Part shown: positions 43,663 to 53,116 of the stretch, in pieces | Numbering within the stretch: position 1 is the stretch's first letter | How the letters are laid out: every line of letters begins with the position of its first letter | Source of the DNA: Bacteroidota bacterium | Lineage (GTDB): Bacteria > Bacteroidota > Bacteroidia > B-17B0 > Aurantibacillaceae | Assembly: GCA_030692515.1 (NCBI GenBank) | Contig: JAUXZS010000015.1 | Coordinates: forward strand, 186,001-250,000 | DNA length: 64,000 nucleotides | Direction: 5' to 3' | Position numbers and translations under genes: made by a program | The notes under the pieces: generated by a model | What the model saw: the letters and a program-made list of their open reading frames with translations, nothing else | Told to the model about the DNA's origin: nothing | Database searches by the model: none

Positions 43663-44232
43663 TTATTTAAACGAAATTTTTAAAACGGTTTCTTTATAAC
43701 TATCCAGCGCTTTTATTTCTTTTGTAATTTTAGTTTCCCACTCCCTTTGTTTTTCTCCATTCATAGAACCATCTGTTTCATCATCATATAAGTCTTGATA
43801 TACATCCATTTTAATGTCGATAATTTTATAAAGGGAATCTGTTTCAGATTCAAGATTAGTTATTGAGGAATATGAATTGTCTAGAATTAATTTTCTAAGT
43901 TTTCTTGAAAATAATTCTACTATATCAAAATGTTTTTGTTCGTGTTTTAAAACAGAGTTGTTTACCCATTGTTTCTTTTTCCAAGAACTTTCACAAAAAA
44001 AGACAGCTTCAATTTTTACAGAAGCTGTTTCTGAATTTATTTTTTTTACTTCTTTAACAATATCATAACTTGTAGATGCTGCGGCAAATCTTCTTTCTGG
44101 CTTACCTTTAAAATCATCCCAACTTAATGGCCTGTTTTCATTCCATGTAATAATTTTTTCATTTACTGACGGATTAAATGAAGATAAAACTATTAAAAGA
44201 AAAATAAATAGAAATGACAATTTGAAATTCAT
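43663..44232 (-). CDS. DUF922-like secreted putative zinc protease
   Basis: This 189-residue protein has a signal peptide (FLFIFLLIVLSSFNPS) and the DUF922 pattern: ITWNENRPLSWDDFKGKP near the N-terminus and VLKHEQKHFDIVELF with an HExxH-like HEQKH motif followed by a downstream Glu region (SSITNLESETDSLYK). The family is predicted to be a periplasmic Zn-dependent protease; no substrate is known. It lies convergent with ftsZ, between a palindromic repeat and leuS. Confidence 0.8.
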   Translation of the reverse strand: MNFKLSFLFIFLLIVLSSFNPSVNEKIITWNENRPLSWDDFKGKPERRFAAASTSYDIVKEVKKINSETASVKIEAVFFCESSWKKKQWVNNSVLKHEQKHFDIVELFSRKLRKLILDNSYSSITNLESETDSLYKIIDIKMDVYQDLYDDETDGSMNGEKQREWETKITKEIKALDSYKETVLKISFK

Positions 44233-44354
44233 TTTAACTACTAATTGATACTATTAAAAATAAGCAAACTAATTAGAAATAAAAAGTAAGCATAAATATT
44301 GTCTAGCAAATAAAAGTTAAATTATGAGTTAGAATCTGCTTTTGCCGTAATGAT

Positions 44355-47300
44355 TTAAATCACAATATTCACAATCTTCTTTGGAACAATAATAATTTTC
44401 TTAGGTGTTTTACCTTCTAAATATTTTTGTACATCTTCTCTGCTCATTACTTCTTTTTCAATTTCTTGAACGGTTAATGTTGCAGCAAGTTCAATATTTA
44501 AACGCATTTTACCATTAAATGAAATAGGATAGATAAAACTATCATCCACTAAATACTCTTCGTTATGTAATGGGAAAGTAGCAAAAGCAATACTTTCTTT
44601 ATGTCCCAATAAGCTCCAAAGCTCTTCGGTAATGTGCGGCGCATATGGTGATAAACAAATTAACAAAGGCTCTAAAATTGCACGCTTGTTACATTTTAAA
44701 TCGCCTAATTCATTTACGCAAATCATAAAATTACTTACAGAAGTGTTAAACGAAAAGCGCTCAATATCTTCAGTAATTTTTTTGATCATTTTATGCAATG
44801 TTTTTAATTCTGCTTTTGAAGCCCCCTCCAAACCTCCCCCGGGGGTGGAGGCTTTCTCAGATTCAATAACTAGAATACCTAAGCGCCATAATTTTTTTAA
44901 GAAACCTGCAACACCGGTAATACCATTCGTATTCCATGGTTTACTTTGCTCTAAAGGACCTAAAAACATTTCGTATAAACGTAAAGTATCTGCGCCAAAT
45001 TTTTCACCAATGTCATCAGGGGAAACAACATTCCATTTTGACTTAGACATTTTTTCTACTATTGGTATAGCTTCAAGTTTATTATTGTCAAGCTGAAATT
45101 GGTCAAATTCTCCGGGGAATTCAAACGAGTTGTTGTTAAATAATTCATAGTTTCTCAAATGAGGATACTTGGCCTTAGATAAATTAAGAACTTCTTGGTC
45201 AATAAAATACTTCCCACCTTCAAATTTCACATAGTCCACGGGAAAGTTCAGTTTGCCTATTTTTATTACTGATGTTTTACTATTTGAGGGCATAATAATG
45301 GTCTTAGCCCCATCTTCAATACTAGACGGATTATGAGAATGTATAACACTTACTTCCATACTTGTTCCCTGTATCATCCCTTGGTTAATCAACTTCTTAG
45401 CTGGTTCGTCAATTGCAATGTGCCCAAGGTCTTTTAAAAATTTGGTCCAAAATCGCACGTACAATAAATGGCCGGTGGCATGTTCGCTGCCGCCAATATA
45501 TAAATCAACTTGTTTCCAATACTCTGTTAATTTTTTATCGGCAAATACAGAACCGTTATGAGGGTCCATATAACGCAAAAAATACCAAGAGCTTCCTGCC
45601 CAACCTGGCATGGTGCTGTGTTCGTAATCGTAAGCCCCTCCTAAATCCTCCCCTTGGGGGAGGACTTGTAGGTGCTGCCTAATTTCGGCAACAACATTAT
45701 CGATGTCTGAAAAAACTCTTTTGTTTTCAAAACGAATTACTTTATAGCCTTCTTTTTCAAGTTCTAAAGTTCTTGCATCATCATATTCCTTTTGGTAATT
45801 ATGAATTTCGCCATCAACTTCAATAATTAATTTTTTATCCAGACAAACAAAATCAACAATATTAAATCCTATTACTTGTTGCCTGCGAAATTTATAACCT
45901 AACTGATTATTTTTAATCTGTTGCCACAATGCAACTTCTGCGTTTGTTTGATTGTTTCTTAATTCTTTTGCACGCTCTTTCATTTCTTGCCAACCAGAAT
46001 TTGCTGCAGTTTGCCAACGAGGTTTTGTTCTATCCTCTCCCCCTTGGGGAGAGTTAGAGAGGGGCTCTGGTCTGTACTTCCAATCTTTTGCTCTCGCCAA
46101 AGGTGGTTCGCCATCTTCGGTTGGTAAATATTTATCTACTTCAGGTAAAACCAAAGGCAATTCATTATCGTTTAGTGCATACGGAATTCCGTTTTTATAA
46201 TAAATAGGAATTGGTTCTCCCCAATAACGTTGTCTGCCAAATACAGCATCACGTAAACGAAAATTTATTTTCTTTTTCCCTAAATTTTTATTTTCAATTT
46301 CTTCTATTGCTTTTTTAATGGCGGCTTTTACATCTAGTCCATTTAAAAAATCGGAGTTAATTAATGTACCTTCTTTTTCGCCCCAAGCATCTTTTGCAAA
46401 ATCGTGTTCTTTATTTGGTTCTATAACTTTAGGTAAAGGCAAACCAAAATAATTCGCAAATTTAAAATCACGCTCGTCATGCGCCGGCACTGCCATAACC
46501 GCGCCAGTTCCATATCCCGCTAATACATAATCGCCCACCCAAATAGGAATTTGTTTTCCGGTAAAAGGATGCAAAACATAAGAGCCGGTAAACACTCCAG
46601 ATATTTTTGTTACATCTGCTTGTCGCTCGCGCTCACTTCTGTTTTTTGAAACAGTTACATAATCATCTACAGCTTTTTTATTTTCTGCTGTTGTTAAAAC
46701 AGAAACTAATTCATGCTCAGGAGCAAGTGTCACAAACGCAACACCAAATATTGTATCGGGTCTTGTAGTAAAAACTTCTATTTCTTTAGTCGCAAGTTGT
46801 ATGTCGTTAGTCTTTAGTCCTGCGTCCTGTATCTTAAAACGTAACGATGTTCCTTCACTTCTTCCAATCCAATAACGTTGCGATTCTTTTAAACTTTCTG
46901 TCCAATCTAAAGTGTCTAAGCCATCTAATAATCGTTGTGCATAAGCGGAAATACGCATACTCCATTGTTTCATGAGTTTGCGTTCAACGGGATGTCCGCC
47001 GCGTTCGCTTACACCATCTTTTACTTCATCGTTTGCTAAAACGGTTCCTAAAGCTGGACACCAATTCACATATGCTTCGCCTAAATAAGTTAAGCGATAA
47101 GCCATTAAAATATCTGATTGTTCTTTTTCTGAAAATGATTTCCAATTTTCGGCAGTAAATGATTTTACGTTTTCATCGCAAACCGCATTTATTTTTGTAT
47201 TTCCATTAATTTCAAATTCTTTTATTAATGAAGAAATATTTTCTGCTTTATCACTTGTTTTATTGTACCACGAATTAAAAATCTGTATAAAAATCCATTG

Positions 47301-47705
47301 AGTCCATTTATAATATTCAGGGTCTGATGTTCTAACTTCCCTATCCCAATCAAAACTAAAACCAATTTTATCCATTTGCTGACGATAGCGCGCAATGTTT
47401 TCTTCGGTAGTAATTTTTGGATGTTGCCCAGTTTGTATGGCATATTGTTCTGCAGGTAAACCAAAACTATCGTAACCCATTGGATGCAAAACATTAAAGC
47501 CTTTATGACGTTTATAGCGTGCAATAATATCAGAGGCAATATATCCTAATGGATGTCCAACATGTAAGCCCGCACCAGAAGGATAGGGAAACATATCCAA
47601 TACATAATATTTTGGTTTAATAGAAGAATCTTCCGCTTTAAAAGTTTTATTCGTTGCCCAAAAATGTTGCCATTTTTTTTCTATATCGGTAAAATTATAT
47701 TCCAT
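44355..47705 (-). CDS. leuS: Leucyl-tRNA synthetase with three in-frame repeat-derived insertions
   Basis: The 1,116-residue synthetase charges tRNA-Leu. HIGH-type motif in [16 protein letters not shown], editing domain with [15 protein letters not shown] and [38 protein letters not shown], and KMSKS at about 885-889. Usual length in the phylum is roughly 920-950. The excess comes from three segments: about 289-302 (word repeat), about 547-691 (DUF559 element, see 45634-46067) and about 951-963 (palindrome). All preserve the frame and lie between conserved blocks, at surface-loop positions, so the enzyme is probably active. The gene is essential and I see no second leuS in the window. No intein splice residues are present. 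Confidence 0.95.
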   Translation of the reverse strand: MEYNFTDIEKKWQHFWATNKTFKAEDSSIKPKYYVLDMFPYPSGAGLHVGHPLGYIASDIIARYKRHKGFNVLHPMGYDSFGLPAEQYAIQTGQHPKITTEENIARYRQQMDKIGFSFDWDREVRTSDPEYYKWTQWIFIQIFNSWYNKTSDKAENISSLIKEFEINGNTKINAVCDENVKSFTAENWKSFSEKEQSDILMAYRLTYLGEAYVNWCPALGTVLANDEVKDGVSERGGHPVERKLMKQWSMRISAYAQRLLDGLDTLDWTESLKESQRYWIGRSEGTSLRFKIQDAGLKTNDIQLATKEIEVFTTRPDTIFGVAFVTLAPEHELVSVLTTAENKKAVDDYVTVSKNRSERERQADVTKISGVFTGSYVLHPFTGKQIPIWVGDYVLAGYGTGAVMAVPAHDERDFKFANYFGLPLPKVIEPNKEHDFAKDAWGEKEGTLINSDFLNGLDVKAAIKKAIEEIENKNLGKKKINFRLRDAVFGRQRYWGEPIPIYYKNGIPYALNDNELPLVLPEVDKYLPTEDGEPPLARAKDWKYRPEPLSNSPQGGEDRTKPRWQTAANSGWQEMKERAKELRNNQTNAEVALWQQIKNNQLGYKFRRQQVIGFNIVDFVCLDKKLIIEVDGEIHNYQKEYDDARTLELEKEGYKVIRFENKRVFSDIDNVVAEIRQHLQVLPQGEDLGGAYDYEHSTMPGWAGSSWYFLRYMDPHNGSVFADKKLTEYWKQVDLYIGGSEHATGHLLYVRFWTKFLKDLGHIAIDEPAKKLINQGMIQGTSMEVSVIHSHNPSSIEDGAKTIIMPSNSKTSVIKIGKLNFPVDYVKFEGGKYFIDQEVLNLSKAKYPHLRNYELFNNNSFEFPGEFDQFQLDNNKLEAIPIVEKMSKSKWNVVSPDDIGEKFGADTLRLYEMFLGPLEQSKPWNTNGITGVAGFLKKLWRLGILVIESEKASTPGGGLEGASKAELKTLHKMIKKITEDIERFSFNTSVSNFMICVNELGDLKCNKRAILEPLLICLSPYAPHITEELWSLLGHKESIAFATFPLHNEEYLVDDSFIYPISFNGKMRLNIELAATLTVQEIEKEVMSREDVQKYLEGKTPKKIIIVPKKIVNIVI
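44818..44856. repeat. Intragenic GC-rich palindrome in leuS
   Basis: GAAGCCCCCTCCAAACCTCC and then CCCGGGGGTGGAGGCTTTC form an imperfect palindrome centred on CCCCCGGGGG. On the minus strand it encodes [13 protein letters not shown], a low-complexity insert of 13 residues between conserved helices of LeuRS. Its ends (AGCCCCCTCC, GGAGGCTT) resemble those of the nuclease element 0.8 kb away. Confidence 0.8.
45634..46067 (-). mobile_element. Palindrome-flanked DUF559 endonuclease element inserted in leuS
   Basis: The element spans about 434 bp and both ends carry palindromes: 46034-46067 with CCTCTCCCCCTTGGGGAGAG, and 45634-45666 with CCTCCCCTTGGGGGAGG, each extended by an AGAGGGGCT/AGCCCCTCC outer end. 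Between them is a DUF559 domain (restriction-endonuclease-like fold), LeuRS residues about 575-685: [61 protein letters not shown]. Likely catalytic acids D618, E629 and D631 are intact. The Met at 575 could start a separate nuclease. It is read in frame with leuS, without splicing signals. Confidence 0.85.
46798..46842. repeat. Copy of an intergenic word repeat inside leuS
   Basis: Minus strand: ATACAGGACGCAGGACTAA, then AGACTAACGACATACAACTT, encoding [14 protein letters not shown] (about residues 289-302). Homologues go directly from the beta strand (SLRFKI) to [10 protein letters not shown]. The words GACTAAAGA and ACTAACGAC recur in the ftsA-ftsZ spacer at 41799-41868. Confidence 0.65.
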
Positions 47706-47795
47706 TTTAAGAACTTTATTTTTTTAATAAATAGATAACAAAGATAAGATTTTAAGGGGCTTTGGCAAATGGCAATTTAATGGAGTAAAACGAAA

Positions 47796-47904
47796 TTAAA
47801 CCACATAGAAACATAGAAAAGTTCTTTGCTTGATTTTCTTCCTCCTCCGTGCTTTGCAACACCTCCTCAATGAGGAGAATAGGCTATGTATCTATGTGTT
47901 TAAC
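47796..47904. repeat. Imperfect palindromic repeat, CCACATAG family copy 2
   Basis: Left arm TTAAACCACATAGAAACATAG and right arm GGCTATGTATCTATGTGTTTA are inverted copies; the centre differs from the copy at 20612 but also contains a hairpin-like CCTCCTC/GAGGAG pair. It fills most of the 211-bp gap between leuS and the omega-amidase gene. Confidence 0.78.
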
Positions 47905-47916
47905 TCTGTTGGGTAT

Positions 47917-48696
47917 TTATTTCAACTCAAAATCATCAGAATCTAAAGCAACAGGAAATAGTTTTCGAAACTCTTCTAAATATGTTTTATCTAAGGAAAT
48001 GGTTTCAATACTTTCTTCGTTTGCTTTTGTTTTACTAATAATTTCACCACGGGGGTTAATCACCATGCTATCACCCGAGTGATTAAAATCGTTGCCATCT
48101 TTTCCAATTCTGTTTACACCAATTACATAACATTGGTTTTCGATAGCGCGTGCAATCAACAATTGTTTCCAAGGATAATTTCTCACCTCTGGCCAATTAG
48201 CAACATAAATTAAAACATCATATGTTGCTTTGTGATTTTTAAAATTTCTGCTCCAAACCGGAAAGCGCAAATCATAACATACCAAAGGCATTATTTTCCA
48301 GTCGCCAAAAGTTTTTATTATTTTTTCTTTTCCTGCAGTATATTTTTCATCTTCTTTTGCCATTCTAAATAAATGACGCTTGTCGTAAAAAGAGGAATTA
48401 CCATTTGGCTCTACCCAATGTAAACGATTAAAAAAATTGCCGTCCTCTTTTGTAGCAATACTTCCAGTAATGATGGTATTTTTTTCTTTTGCTTTTTTTA
48501 ATAGCCAATTATAAGAAGTGCTTAAATGTTGCTCAGCGATTTTTTCTGGATTCATACTAAATCCGGTAGTAAACATTTCTGGTAATACAATTAAATCTGT
48601 AGGTTCATTTATTTTATCAATGAGAGAATTAAAGTGTTCGAGATTTTTATCTCGGTCTTCCCAAAATAATTTGGTTTGAATAATTGTTACTTTCAT
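47917..48696 (-). CDS. Carbon-nitrogen hydrolase, omega-amidase (YafV/NIT2 type)
   Basis: This 259-residue nitrilase-fold enzyme has the catalytic triad Glu in VLPEMFTTGFSM, Lys in YDKRHLFRM and Cys in PLVCYDLRFPVWSRN. The TTGFSM and LRFPVWSRN motifs match omega-amidases that hydrolyse alpha-ketoglutaramate in glutamine/methionine recycling rather than nitrilases. No signal peptide. It overlaps by 4 nt the upstream TPR membrane protein gene, so the two are cotranscribed despite unlike functions. Confidence 0.92.
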   Translation of the reverse strand: MKVTIIQTKLFWEDRDKNLEHFNSLIDKINEPTDLIVLPEMFTTGFSMNPEKIAEQHLSTSYNWLLKKAKEKNTIITGSIATKEDGNFFNRLHWVEPNGNSSFYDKRHLFRMAKEDEKYTAGKEKIIKTFGDWKIMPLVCYDLRFPVWSRNFKNHKATYDVLIYVANWPEVRNYPWKQLLIARAIENQCYVIGVNRIGKDGNDFNHSGDSMVINPRGEIISKTKANEESIETISLDKTYLEEFRKLFPVALDSDDFELK

Positions 48697-50522
48697 CTAC
48701 AATATTTATTAAACGCATCTACTGCGGGTTGAAAATTGTTTTGTGCGGCTATTTTAAAATCTTCGCAAGCATTTTGTTTTAAATTTATTTTAGCTACACC
48801 TCTCCAGTAGTATGCCTCAAAGAAATTTGGATTCAATAATAAACAAACATTTATTTGGTTGATACTGTTTTTAAAATCTTGCTTTTTGCCAAATACAATT
48901 GCTCGCTTAAAATAAAACTCTGCCTCATCTTTTTCAAACTCAATGCATTTATTGTATTCTTTTAATGCATCGTCTAATCTATTTAAGTCGTTGTAACAAT
49001 TACCTAAAATAAAATGTGCTTTGGTATTATTTTCTTCTAATTCCAAAACATAGTTGGCATCATTTATTGCTTTGGGAAAATCGCCAAGCATATAGTACGC
49101 AGAGGCTCTGCCAATATAAGCCTTTGGATAATTATATAATTCTAATGTTTGATTAAAACTTTTTATTGCTTGCTCGGGCTGATTGTTTTTTAAATATAAT
49201 AAACCTCGGTTATAAAATCCTTTATAATTTCTTGGCGCAACAGAAACAGCCATGTTTAAATAATCTAAAGCTTTGTTGTCTTCATTTAAAAACATGCTTT
49301 CAACGCCCATACTATTTAAAACCAAAAATTGATTTGGATATTTTTTATTGATGTCTTCATAAAGTGTTAATGCATTTTTCCAATCATTGCCTCTTGCAAA
49401 TGAAAAAACAGAAAAAATAATTATACAAACAAAAGCAATTATATTTGTTTGAATTTTTAATTTTGAAATAGTCAAACCAGTTAACCATCCAAAGCCAACT
49501 AGCGGTAAATACATATATCGGTCGGCATAAAGCACCTCACCAAAAGGTAAAAGTTGTAAAACCAAAATTAAATTTGCGATTATAAATAAAACGATGGCTA
49601 AGGCTTGATATTTTTTTTGCTTAATAAAAACAAAAAGCAATAAAGCAACGCTTAAAATGCCAGCATAACCAACAGCAAAAACAGAAGTGTTAATTTCGGG
49701 ATAGGGGTATATTACACTTAGATTAACAGGTAATAAAAATAACACAAGGTATTTTAGTAGTGCAAAACCTGCAAAACCAATTCTTTGATAATAGGGAAAT
49801 TCATGCGCATGATTAATAAATAAATCTGCCGTTTGAGTTTTAATATTTATTATACCAAATAAAATAGCTAAAAGAAGAAAAGGTATTTTATTAAGAATAT
49901 ATTTAGTGGATATTTTTTTGTGGATTAAAATATCTAAACAAATTAATGTTATAGGAAAAATAACAACCGACGATTTGCTTAAACAACCTAAAACAAAAAG
50001 TAAAAGGCATAAAATATAATCTTGTGTTTTAGAAGTTTCGGTGAAATTTAAATAACTTAAAATTCCTGCTAAATAAAAAGTAGCAGAAAGTACATTTTTT
50101 AATTCGCTAATCCATCCAACAGACTCCACCTGCATTGGATGCAATAGAAATATAAGAGCGCCAATATTGGCAATACTGTTGTTTTTAAAAAGTCGTTGCC
50201 CAATTTTATAAACCAAAATGCCGTTGGTTAAATGAAATAGAAGATTAATTAAATGATGTGCGCCATCATTATTTTCAAAAAGCAACCAAGCTATTGAATG
50301 AGTAAACATTGTTATTGGAATATAATTTCCTACAAAGTGATTCGTGAATAGCCCTTTTATATCAAACTCCTTTACAAATTTGTTTTTAAAAACCATTTCT
50401 GGGTCATCCCAACTAATGTGGCCGAAAAATAAAAATTTGTAGTAAACAATACAGGTAACAATTAATGCTACCGTTAACACAAGGTTTTGACTGATTATTT
50501 TTTTTATTTGACTAAACAACAC
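48693..50522 (-). CDS. TPR membrane protein, GT-C/PMT-like glycosyltransferase type
   Basis: The 609-residue protein has about ten membrane helices in residues 13-370 and about six TPR units in 390-600 (FYNRGLLYLKNNQPEQAIKSFNQTLELYN is one). The first loop holds HISWDDPEMV with a DD pair, and TNHFVGNYIPITMFTHSI, as in GT-C glycosyltransferases of the O-mannosyltransferase/TMTC kind. It may glycosylate exported proteins, which is common in Bacteroidota. The glycosyltransferase genes are divergent at the next position. Substrate unknown. Confidence 0.82.
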   Translation of the reverse strand: MLFSQIKKIISQNLVLTVALIVTCIVYYKFLFFGHISWDDPEMVFKNKFVKEFDIKGLFTNHFVGNYIPITMFTHSIAWLLFENNDGAHHLINLLFHLTNGILVYKIGQRLFKNNSIANIGALIFLLHPMQVESVGWISELKNVLSATFYLAGILSYLNFTETSKTQDYILCLLLFVLGCLSKSSVVIFPITLICLDILIHKKISTKYILNKIPFLLLAILFGIINIKTQTADLFINHAHEFPYYQRIGFAGFALLKYLVLFLLPVNLSVIYPYPEINTSVFAVGYAGILSVALLLFVFIKQKKYQALAIVLFIIANLILVLQLLPFGEVLYADRYMYLPLVGFGWLTGLTISKLKIQTNIIAFVCIIIFSVFSFARGNDWKNALTLYEDINKKYPNQFLVLNSMGVESMFLNEDNKALDYLNMAVSVAPRNYKGFYNRGLLYLKNNQPEQAIKSFNQTLELYNYPKAYIGRASAYYMLGDFPKAINDANYVLELEENNTKAHFILGNCYNDLNRLDDALKEYNKCIEFEKDEAEFYFKRAIVFGKKQDFKNSINQINVCLLLNPNFFEAYYWRGVAKINLKQNACEDFKIAAQNNFQPAVDAFNKYCR

Positions 50523-50563
50523 AACAAAAATAGCATTTCTTTAAAAATTGGTATTTTTAACCC

Positions 50564-51331
50564 GTGATAAAGTTGTCGGTTGTTATAATTACTTTTAACG
50601 AAGAAAAGAATATTGAGCGCTGTTTGCTCTCTATTAAAGAGATTGCGGACGAAATCGTAGTTTTAGATTCGTTTAGTAAGGATAAAACGCAAGAAATTTG
50701 TGAAAAGCATGGTGTAAAATTTTTCCAGCATGCTTTTGATGGGCATATTCAGCAAAAAAACCGCTCAATTACTTATGCCTCCCATCCCTATGTTCTTTCT
50801 TTGGATGCCGATGAGGCCCTAGATGCCGCACTTAAAACCTCAATTCTTGAAGTGAAGAATAATTTTGTTAAAGAGGGCTATTATATGAATCGATTAACTA
50901 ATTACTGTGGGCATTGGGTTAAATACTGTGGTTGGTATCCGGATACAAAATTGCGTTTATGGGATAAATCAAAAGGCCAATGGACGGGGATTAATCCACA
51001 CGATAAATATGAATTATTTTCTGGAGACAAAAATACGGGTCATTTGAAAGGAGATATTTTACATTACAGTTATTATTCGGTTGAAGACCATTATAAACAA
51101 GTTGAGTATTTTACAAATATTGCTGCAAAAGCTTTTTTTGAAAATGGGAAAAAGGCTCCTTTATATAAATTGATTGTAAATCCTGTAGCGAAATTTATTG
51201 ATCATTATTTTTTAAAGTTGGGTTTTTTAGATGGAAAAGCAGGCTTTCTCATTTCAAAAATTTCGGCATACGCCACCTACTTAAAATATAAAAAACTAAG
51301 AAATTTATATCATCAAAAAATTAGCAAATAA
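50564..51331 (+). CDS. Glycosyltransferase family 2 (LPS core WaaE/KdtX-like)
   Basis: This 255-residue GT-A enzyme starts with GTG at 50564, giving MIKLSVVIITFNEEKNIERCL. EIVVLDSFSKDKT and the metal-binding SLDADEALD are standard; GHWVKYCGWYPDTKLRLWDKSKGQW and HLKGDILHYSYYS match the WaaE/KdtX beta-1,4-glucosyltransferase group acting on the lipopolysaccharide inner core. It is the first gene of an operon with a GT9 gene and an SDR gene. The downstream GT9 frame overlaps its end. Confidence 0.92.
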   Translation: MIKLSVVIITFNEEKNIERCLLSIKEIADEIVVLDSFSKDKTQEICEKHGVKFFQHAFDGHIQQKNRSITYASHPYVLSLDADEALDAALKTSILEVKNNFVKEGYYMNRLTNYCGHWVKYCGWYPDTKLRLWDKSKGQWTGINPHDKYELFSGDKNTGHLKGDILHYSYYSVEDHYKQVEYFTNIAAKAFFENGKKAPLYKLIVNPVAKFIDHYFLKLGFLDGKAGFLISKISAYATYLKYKKLRNLYHQKISK

Positions 51332-52316
51332 CTTCAAGATTATTTTAAGCAGAACCGATAGTATTGGTGATGTAGTATTAACCTTGCCAATGGCGGGGTT
51401 TATAAAAGAACATTTCCCAGAATGTAAAATTATTTTTTTAGGAAGAAGCTACACTAAAGATGTTATTGCAATAAGCGAGCATGTGGATGAATTTATTAAT
51501 TACGATGAATTGGAGAAATTACCAAATCAAGAAAGGATAGTTCAATTAGAAAAAATTAAAGCAGATGTTTTTGTACATGTGTTTCCGAAAAAAGAAATTG
51601 CTCAATTAGCCAAGGCTGCTGATATTCCTTTGCGTGTTGGAACAACTAACAGAATTTATCATTGGCTTACTTGTAATAAGTTAATTAAGCTTTCACGAAA
51701 AAATTCAGAATTGCACGAGGCCCAATTAAATTTTAAATTGCTTGAGTTTTTAAATATTAATACAACTGTTTCAATCAAAAAAATATCAGATTATTATGGT
51801 TTTACTAAAATCCCTCTGTTGAATAATGAGTTTAAAGATTTAATTGATCCAAATAAATTTAATATCATTCTTCATCCAAAATCAAAAGGCAGCGCCAAAG
51901 AGTGGGGGGTAACTAATTTTGAAAAACTAATTGAACTTCTTTCAAAAGAAAAATTTAAAATTTTCATTAGCGGAACAGAACAAGAAGGAAGGTTGATGCC
52001 GGAACTTTTGAAAAATAATAACATCATTGATTTAACTGGTAAATTATCGTTACAACAATACATTGCTTTCATTAACAATTGTAATGGTTTGGTGGCTGCA
52101 AGTACCGGTCCTCTGCATATTGCGGCGGCATTAAATAAAAAAGCAATTGGTTTATTTATTCCTAAAAGGCCCATGCATCCCGGACGTTGGATGCCAATTG
52201 GGAAAGATGCCCATTATGTAGTGTTTGATAAAGATTGTATGGATTGTAAAAATGGAAAAGATTGTAATTGTATTACTAAAATTACTGCAAAACAAATTGT
52301 AGATTTATTGCAATAA
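51312..52316 (+). CDS. Glycosyltransferase family 9 (heptosyltransferase-like), start codon unclear
   Basis: The protein resembles ADP-heptose:LPS heptosyltransferases: KIILSRTDSIGDVVLTLPMAG at the N-terminus, HPKSKGSAKEWG (nucleotide-sugar binding), and SLQQYIAFINNCNGLVAASTGPLHIAAAL. The first canonical start in frame (TTG at 51384) would cut off the conserved N-terminal RTDSIGD motif. The frame is open back to 51300, overlapping the GT2 gene end, with no ATG, GTG or TTG. Possible starts are ATC at 51312 (IKKLANNFKII) or ATT at 51339. I placed it at 51312, giving 334 residues. Alternatively a +1 shift in the A6 run at 51315-51320 fuses it to GT2. Confidence 0.85.
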   Translation: MKKLANNFKIILSRTDSIGDVVLTLPMAGFIKEHFPECKIIFLGRSYTKDVIAISEHVDEFINYDELEKLPNQERIVQLEKIKADVFVHVFPKKEIAQLAKAADIPLRVGTTNRIYHWLTCNKLIKLSRKNSELHEAQLNFKLLEFLNINTTVSIKKISDYYGFTKIPLLNNEFKDLIDPNKFNIILHPKSKGSAKEWGVTNFEKLIELLSKEKFKIFISGTEQEGRLMPELLKNNNIIDLTGKLSLQQYIAFINNCNGLVAASTGPLHIAAALNKKAIGLFIPKRPMHPGRWMPIGKDAHYVVFDKDCMDCKNGKDCNCITKITAKQIVDLLQ

Positions 52317-52318
52317 AA

Positions 52319-53116
52319 ATGGGCGAATTTAAAGATAAAGTTATTTGGATAACCGGAGCTTCCTCAGGAATTGGAGAAGCATTAGCACTTGAATTTGCAA
52401 AACAAGAGGCCCGCTTAATATTATCTTCAAGACGAGAGGATGAATTAAAACGAGTTGGCGCTTTAACCAAATTACCAGAGTTGGATTTATTGATTTTACC
52501 TTTTGATTTAGCAGACACTTCAAATGCCTCTGGACTAAGCGCTCAAATAATGAACAAATTTGGACGAATTGATATTTTAATAAACAATGGTGGTATTAGT
52601 CAGCGTTCTGAAGCAATTGAAACACCGATTGAAATTGATAGACAATTGATGGAGGTAAATTATTTTTCTTATATAGCTTTAACAAAAGCTGTATTGCCAT
52701 ATATGAAACGTCAAAAAAGCGGTCGTATAATAGCCATAAGTAGTATTGCCGGAAAGTTTGGTTTTTATTTGCGATCATCCTATAGTGCGGCAAAACACGC
52801 TCTGCATGGTTTTTACGAATCTTTGAGATTAGAAACTGAATCTTTCGGAATAAAAACTTTAGTTGTTTGTCCTGGAAAAATAAAGACTAACGTTTCGTTA
52901 AATGCCGTAACCGCAACGGGAAAAGGTCATAATAAAATGGACGAAAGTCATGAAAACGCTATGAGTGCTGAGGATTGTGCGAAACAAATAATTAAAGGCA
53001 TTTTAAATAATAAAGAAGAAATTTTTATTGGTGGTAAAGAAATTTTAATGGTTAAAATAAAAAGGTTCTTACCAAAATTATTTTCTAAACTGATAAGGAA
53101 GCAAAGTCCTTATTAA
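52319..53116 (+). CDS. Short-chain dehydrogenase/reductase
   Basis: The 265-residue Rossmann enzyme has TGxxxGIG in VIWITGASSGIGEALAL, the NNGG motif DILINNGGISQRSE, and the catalytic Ser and YxxxK in SSIAGKFGFYLRSSYSAAKHA. It resembles DHRS7-like SDRs. The substrate cannot be told. ATG at 52319 is 2 nt after the GT9 stop, so it belongs to the same operon. Its end overlaps the convergent lipB by 4 nt. Confidence 0.93.
   Translation: MGEFKDKVIWITGASSGIGEALALEFAKQEARLILSSRREDELKRVGALTKLPELDLLILPFDLADTSNASGLSAQIMNKFGRIDILINNGGISQRSEAIETPIEIDRQLMEVNYFSYIALTKAVLPYMKRQKSGRIIAISSIAGKFGFYLRSSYSAAKHALHGFYESLRLETESFGIKTLVVCPGKIKTNVSLNAVTATGKGHNKMDESHENAMSAEDCAKQIIKGILNNKEEIFIGGKEILMVKIKRFLPKLFSKLIRKQSPY

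Noticed and set aside
44632-45096. 154-codon plus-strand open frame antisense to leuS
   Set aside because: It lies wholly opposite a conserved part of LeuRS and has no recognisable domain; it is a codon-use shadow.
45634-46067. Intein in LeuRS
   Set aside because: The junctions lack a Cys/Ser first residue, the block B threonine/histidine and a His-Asn end, and the insert is only about 145 residues with a DUF559 domain, not a Hint domain.
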